The position numbers and the translations under genes are program-made. A DNA stretch of 64,000 nucleotides from Cyathus striatus (lineage: Eukaryota; Basidiomycota; Agaricomycetes; Agaricales; Nidulariaceae), in contig JAOVFP010000006.1 in assembly GCA_025738555.1 (NCBI GenBank), positions 496,001 to 560,000 of the forward strand, read 5' to 3'. Position 1 is the first letter of the stretch, and each line of letters begins with the position of its first letter. The notes under the pieces were generated by a model that saw only the letters and a program-made list of their open reading frames with translations, searched no databases and had not been told where the DNA came from. This document shows positions 59,986-64,000 of this stretch, in pieces.

Positions 59986-60976
59986 ACACAGATGAGGAAA
60001 GTGACTGCACGGGTGTAGGAAGTGCTGGAGTGTGCGAGGACGGCCATCTGAAATCGTCATTGGGTATTCACCCAGCCCTCCCGACAATCTTGGGCAGGCT
60101 GTTCCAATCAACACGCCCGGAGTGGACTAGAAAATCGTAACGCCCTCTTCTTATGTAATTGTTCTCGTCAAAGTCTGTGGACCATTCAACACACCAGTTA
60201 CGCATCGTTGCTTCAATGACAAGAACATACGTGAATCCAATATATGGTACAGCATTTGCTCAGGAGAAAAGGGGACATGTTGAAGACTCGTTATGTTTCA
60301 CAAACAAGTTCAACCAGAAATGCGGCGAGCCATGAGGGAAAGAGTGTGTAAGTGATCTGCAACGAGATAACATAAGTTCAACTAGGTCTAGTAGGAGAGG
60401 TGTAAGCTTTAAAAAGGGAAAGTATTTAAACACACGTATGTAATTCATTTTCATAACTTCGAACGTTGAAACATTGACTTAACGAAACGCAACAACTGAA
60501 AAGTTAAAGAAATGACGGTCGTTGGCACAGTGGCACCAGTGGTTAACCAGCGGCCAGAGGGTAACCAACGCGTATACAACTAGTACACACAAGTATATAT
60601 GTGTACTATACTACCTGTTGAACGTTGACTAACATACTTTTGCTAGAATTGCTTTGTGTATAGTTTCTGCTTTGAGTGAACTTTGAAGATCTGAGCAAAT
60701 GTGGTGAGACTTTGAAAATACCTGTTCAACAGAAACACTAGTAGCAGGTATAACAAGAAAGTTGTGTGCCATTCTGGAAAGCATAAGAAAGGAATGACAG
60801 TGCTTCTATAGAATTCAACATAATAAGTATCAACAACAATTGAAAAGTAGCTATTTACTGTGTTCCTGTAGTCAAAGATCCAAACTTCTCAATAGTAGCA
60901 ACTGGACCACACTCACTCAATGTTCTATTCAAGCAATGTCTGTCAGTATCAATTATGGAGTGGCTCATAGTAATGA
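59986..60976. other. Gene-free stretch
   Basis: No gene recognised. A repeated TATACAACTAGTACACACAAGTATATATGTGTAC segment near 60570-60610 resembles the AT-rich palindromic sequence near 61840-61955. This suggests that the two flank a decayed element. Confidence 0.4.
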
Positions 60977-61440
60977 CTAACTGTGTTTCCAAAGTTGAGG
61001 TAGCTGAACTATTTCTGTAAAGTAATAATTGTGATAAGCACATGTTAAATTAAATTGATAGGAAACAAATTTATATGTCAATTTTTCGATTTCAGCTACA
61101 AGATGATTGACCTTTATAGCCGCAATATCATATGGGAGTGAGCAAAGATTGACTGCAAAATGAATATAGTCAATGACCAGGTCCATTCTGAATTGACCAC
61201 ATTGAATATTCCACAATTTGCCACAAGTTGTATGAACATCTTCACCAAAAAGTATGCCCATTCATCAGTTAAAAACACTCCAATGGTTGCCAGTAGGAGA
61301 AGAAGGAATGGGAATTCCTTTAAATATACTGTTAATTGTACCATTCTCCTCTGCCAATGGTACAGAATCTGGAAGCAAAGGAATAAGGTTTGAAAGCCTT
61401 TCAACTTGGGCAAAGATTGGGTGTACAGCAGCAGATGTCA
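60977..61440 (-). pseudogene. Degenerate ORF, possibly transposase-derived
   Basis: The minus strand reads almost continuously in one frame from about 61440 (SAAVHPIFAQVERLS...NSIFKGIPIPSS) through two adjacent stops at about 61263 into an open stretch ending at 60977 (KLWNIQCGQFRMDLVIDYIHF). Composition is protein-like, but there is no intact start. Flanking palindromic AT-rich segments suggest a mobile element. The family is not identified. Confidence 0.3.
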
Positions 61441-63108
61441 TAGATTTAGTTGGACTGTTAGACTGCTGGAACCAAAGATCAGTGCTCTTTGTGTATCTGT
61501 AAAATGTCGCATGGTGCAGCTCTTGGCATTGTGAGCATAAATTCCTTATAATTTAAAGAGAGCCATATTTATAAGTGATTAGATAGCACCAAAACTTAAG
61601 AAATACTAAGATGTGAGCAAGTACACATAGATGGTGTCTTGATATACATATATTCGATACTGAGAACTGTATAATGAATCATTGACATTGGTACAGTGAA
61701 GCAGAGGTGCAAACAGCTACATGATAGGTGATTAGCGCGTTGCCCAGCTCCTTAGACCCTGAAATTCACGCGGTCCAAAGCTGTGCAAAACCAAAGAGCT
61801 GAAGCCGAGTGCATAATAAGGCTTACTGCAAAGAAATTTACAACTGTATACAACTGTGTGTATACCGTATATTTACTGTATATAGGGATATCCCAGATAT
61901 ATACATAAACATATAGAACTGTAACCATATATATACAGTTCGTATACTATAGGGTTGGAGCCTTAACGTTGACTACCTGTAAAGCTTTGCAGGATAAGTA
62001 CCACATGACCGTGACGGCATGACATAAGGTACTCACAGACTTACTGCATCAGTGTCACACAAATGTTACTTTCATTATAGTTCAAGACGAAGGCTTGCAC
62101 TGAGCCAATCACACAGGAGCATGTTCAATCCATGTGCATGAAGTCACACCGACTTCATGAGCACCCGTTAAAGTCTGGGCCCAGACTGGGTGAGTCAGTA
62201 GCACTCTACCTCAAACTTGTGAGGTAGTGCTGACTTAAGTACTTAACCTTGACATCACTTCATTCAGTCAGTGTGGATCTAGTTTGACTTATCAGTCCTA
62301 GACTCCACTTCTTTGGTACAAAGAGGACTGCAAGAACTGATTATTCTGCATCTCTTGTCCTCCTGCACCAGGTCTGTTTTTACCTTTGTTTGTCTGTTAT
62401 TCAAATTTTCTAACATCCCTCGTCCTCCTGCACCAGACAGGTATTCTTGACATTGCTTCTCTTACATGCTGCGCCCACCCACCCACAAACCTCACATAAC
62501 CTTTAATTTTCATTTTTAGTATTTTACTTATCAACCTATACAATACTCTTTCACCATGCCGTCCCCGATACTCCCTCTCATTTAATCCCTCTCATTTTTC
62601 GTATTTTTTCTTCTGTTTTCTTTATTATTGTGCCACTTGTGCAGCATCGATGTTTGACAGCAATAGATGGGTTTCCTTTTCAAGGTGGTGTCATTGTTCT
62701 CACTTTCACAGGAGAACTTACACACTGCCGCTCCTACTCTTTTTGTGAGTGAGAACAATTGGAAGTTCATCAATTTACTTCTTTTTGCTGCTGCTATACA
62801 TGAACGCACTGAGCCAGCTCGATGCCTCGCATATATATTCTGAATGGCTACATGGGTATTCCATTTTGACTACTCTTAAGTCTAACACAGCATGTTTTGC
62901 ACAGGTCTTACATACTTATATAACAACTTCGCTACTCAGTTAGGATGTTCTGGAGGCAGCTGAATACCACATGTAAACTTGTATGTTAACTTATTCCCAC
63001 TACCTTTTAAGGTAGTAGGGTTATAGGGTGCACCAGATTCTTGCGGTTATGCGGGGAATTTTATGCTGTGCAGTTGAGTTACAGCTGTTTGCTGAATGAT
63101 GTAGCATC
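61441..63108. other. Gene-free stretch with palindromes
   Basis: AT-rich region with AGTCTGGGCCCAGACT, a perfect 16-bp palindrome (62172-62187). An imperfect hairpin GTCAGTAGCACT...AGTGCTGAC follows (about 62194-62234). GTCCTCCTGCACCAG is duplicated at about 62357 and 62422. No gene seen. Confidence 0.5.
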
Positions 63109-63113
63109 CAAGT

Positions 63114-63686
63114 TGTTATGGATTATGAAATTTCCTTACTAATATGCCTTCATATTTCTCACCACTAGGCTTGATACTCTATTATCAAGCCGCATTATGC
63201 CTACCTTTCTAAACATATAGAAGTTAGGCGATGATTGTAGAATATTCTAGACATCCTTACGAGTACACAAGGCTATCTTAGCATTAAGTATAAGTACTAT
63301 ACCTACTTACTGTGAATATCATCTTTTACCAACTTCTAACTGAGACTCTCATATCGAGACTACTAAAATAAACCTAAAGTAAAGATTAAACACAGACTCA
63401 TTCTGTTTAATCTTTAAATACTGCTATAGGATGTTACTGACTTGCTCTAACGCCTACTGAAAGCGAAGATCACATGGTCTTCCCTTTAGCAGTCTCTGGT
63501 GAATTGAGTCACCTTGCTTACTGAATCTTATCGTACTCTACACTCGACTCCTCAAAGTATTATTGCTACCCACATCTCAAGAACTCAAGTCACACTAAAA
63601 GGTACGTACAGGTACTACTTTTAAAAGACTAACATTTTGTATTCACAGGAATACACCAGCATTATAGTTGAACACAAACCATAACA
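63114..63686. mobile_element. Solo LTR (573 bp)
   Basis: Starts TGTTATGG and ends CCATAACA (8-bp inverted ends), flanked by the 5-bp target duplication CAAGT (63109-63113 and 63687-63691). The 3' end shares TGTATTCACAGGAATACACCA with the LTR at 32228-33001, so it is the same family but a shorter or diverged member. No internal domain. Confidence 0.85.
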
Positions 63687-64000
63687 CAAGTGTAAGCATC
63701 TAACTTTACATGTCTCAGTCTGTACTGATCCAGATGATATTTAGTTCCCCAACAGCTCCTCTTTGTCAATGAAAGCCACTTGCAAGTCACTTAACTAAGT
63801 TTTCTACACATTGATGGAGTATGGCTGGGCTTTGAATGGATACAGATCACCAAAACATGATTATTCGTATGCGGCCAGTGGTAAGTGGGCTGTATATATG
63901 TGTAAGGGTCGTGGTGATGGACAGACTGACACGCATAGTTTACCCAATATGTAAACTACCCAATATAGTATTCTGTGCTATTCTATCTTTAGACACTCCT

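Noticed and set aside
1..64000. tRNA genes
   Set aside because: A few GGTTCGA- or GGTTCAA-like B boxes (for example about 15312 and 58387) lack a paired A box and cloverleaf arms, so none was called.

Overview
The window looks like an Agaricomycete-type basidiomycete nuclear genome. Genes are split by many short GT-AG introns (about 40-60 nt). The recognisable families are typical of mushroom-forming fungi: a DUF6533 membrane protein, a secreted M43 metalloprotease, GPI-tailed GH79 glucuronidases, clustered P450s and an F-box/LRR-like protein. No prokaryotic gene organisation, rRNA, tRNA or CRISPR array was seen. All exon structures were worked out by eye from reading frame, splice signals and paralogue comparison.

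Layout. 0.2-2.0 kb: DUF6533 multi-pass membrane protein made of tiny exons. 2-5.6 kb: no intact gene, with a decayed coding relic on the minus strand. 5.6-11.5 kb: three plus-strand hydrolase genes, namely a secreted pappalysin-like (M43) protease, an S9C acylaminoacyl-peptidase-like enzyme and an acyl-protein thioesterase. 11.6-21.6 kb: three tandem minus-strand GH79 beta-glucuronidase genes with nearly identical exon architecture, including a shared 13-nt microexon. 23.7-28.8 kb: two tandem P450 genes, the first broken and the second intact. 29.2-49.2 kb: a repeat-rich accessory region. It holds two copies of a dispersed repeat (about 3.5 kb once insertions are removed), one of them invaded by a minisatellite-bearing element, a solo LTR and a hAT-type MITE. 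It also holds a MULE-like element with 226-bp inverted repeats, a pair of paralogous genes of unknown function, and a P450 gene fragment. 50.2-53.4 kb: long-chain acyl-CoA synthetase with three apparent single-base frame breaks and a long, repeat-containing last intron. 54.9-56.3 kb: F-box protein with two apparent frame breaks. 56.6-60 kb: a minus-strand P450 with one frame break, then an older P450 relic. 60-64 kb: degenerate repeats and a second solo LTR.

How it fits together. The left half carries secreted or cell-surface hydrolases (protease, GH79 array) alongside intracellular peptide and lipid-modifying enzymes. The P450s are a local birth-and-death family: one intact copy, two damaged copies and two fragments, on both sides of the repeat block. 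Nearly all single-base frame breaks (five single-base losses, one gain) fall in short A or T runs in genes that otherwise read well, so assembly error must be excluded before calling them pseudogenes. The best leads are the paralogous unknown-protein pair, the minisatellite-bearing transposon-like insert, the undescribed 3.5-kb repeat, and the microexon-conserving GH79 array.
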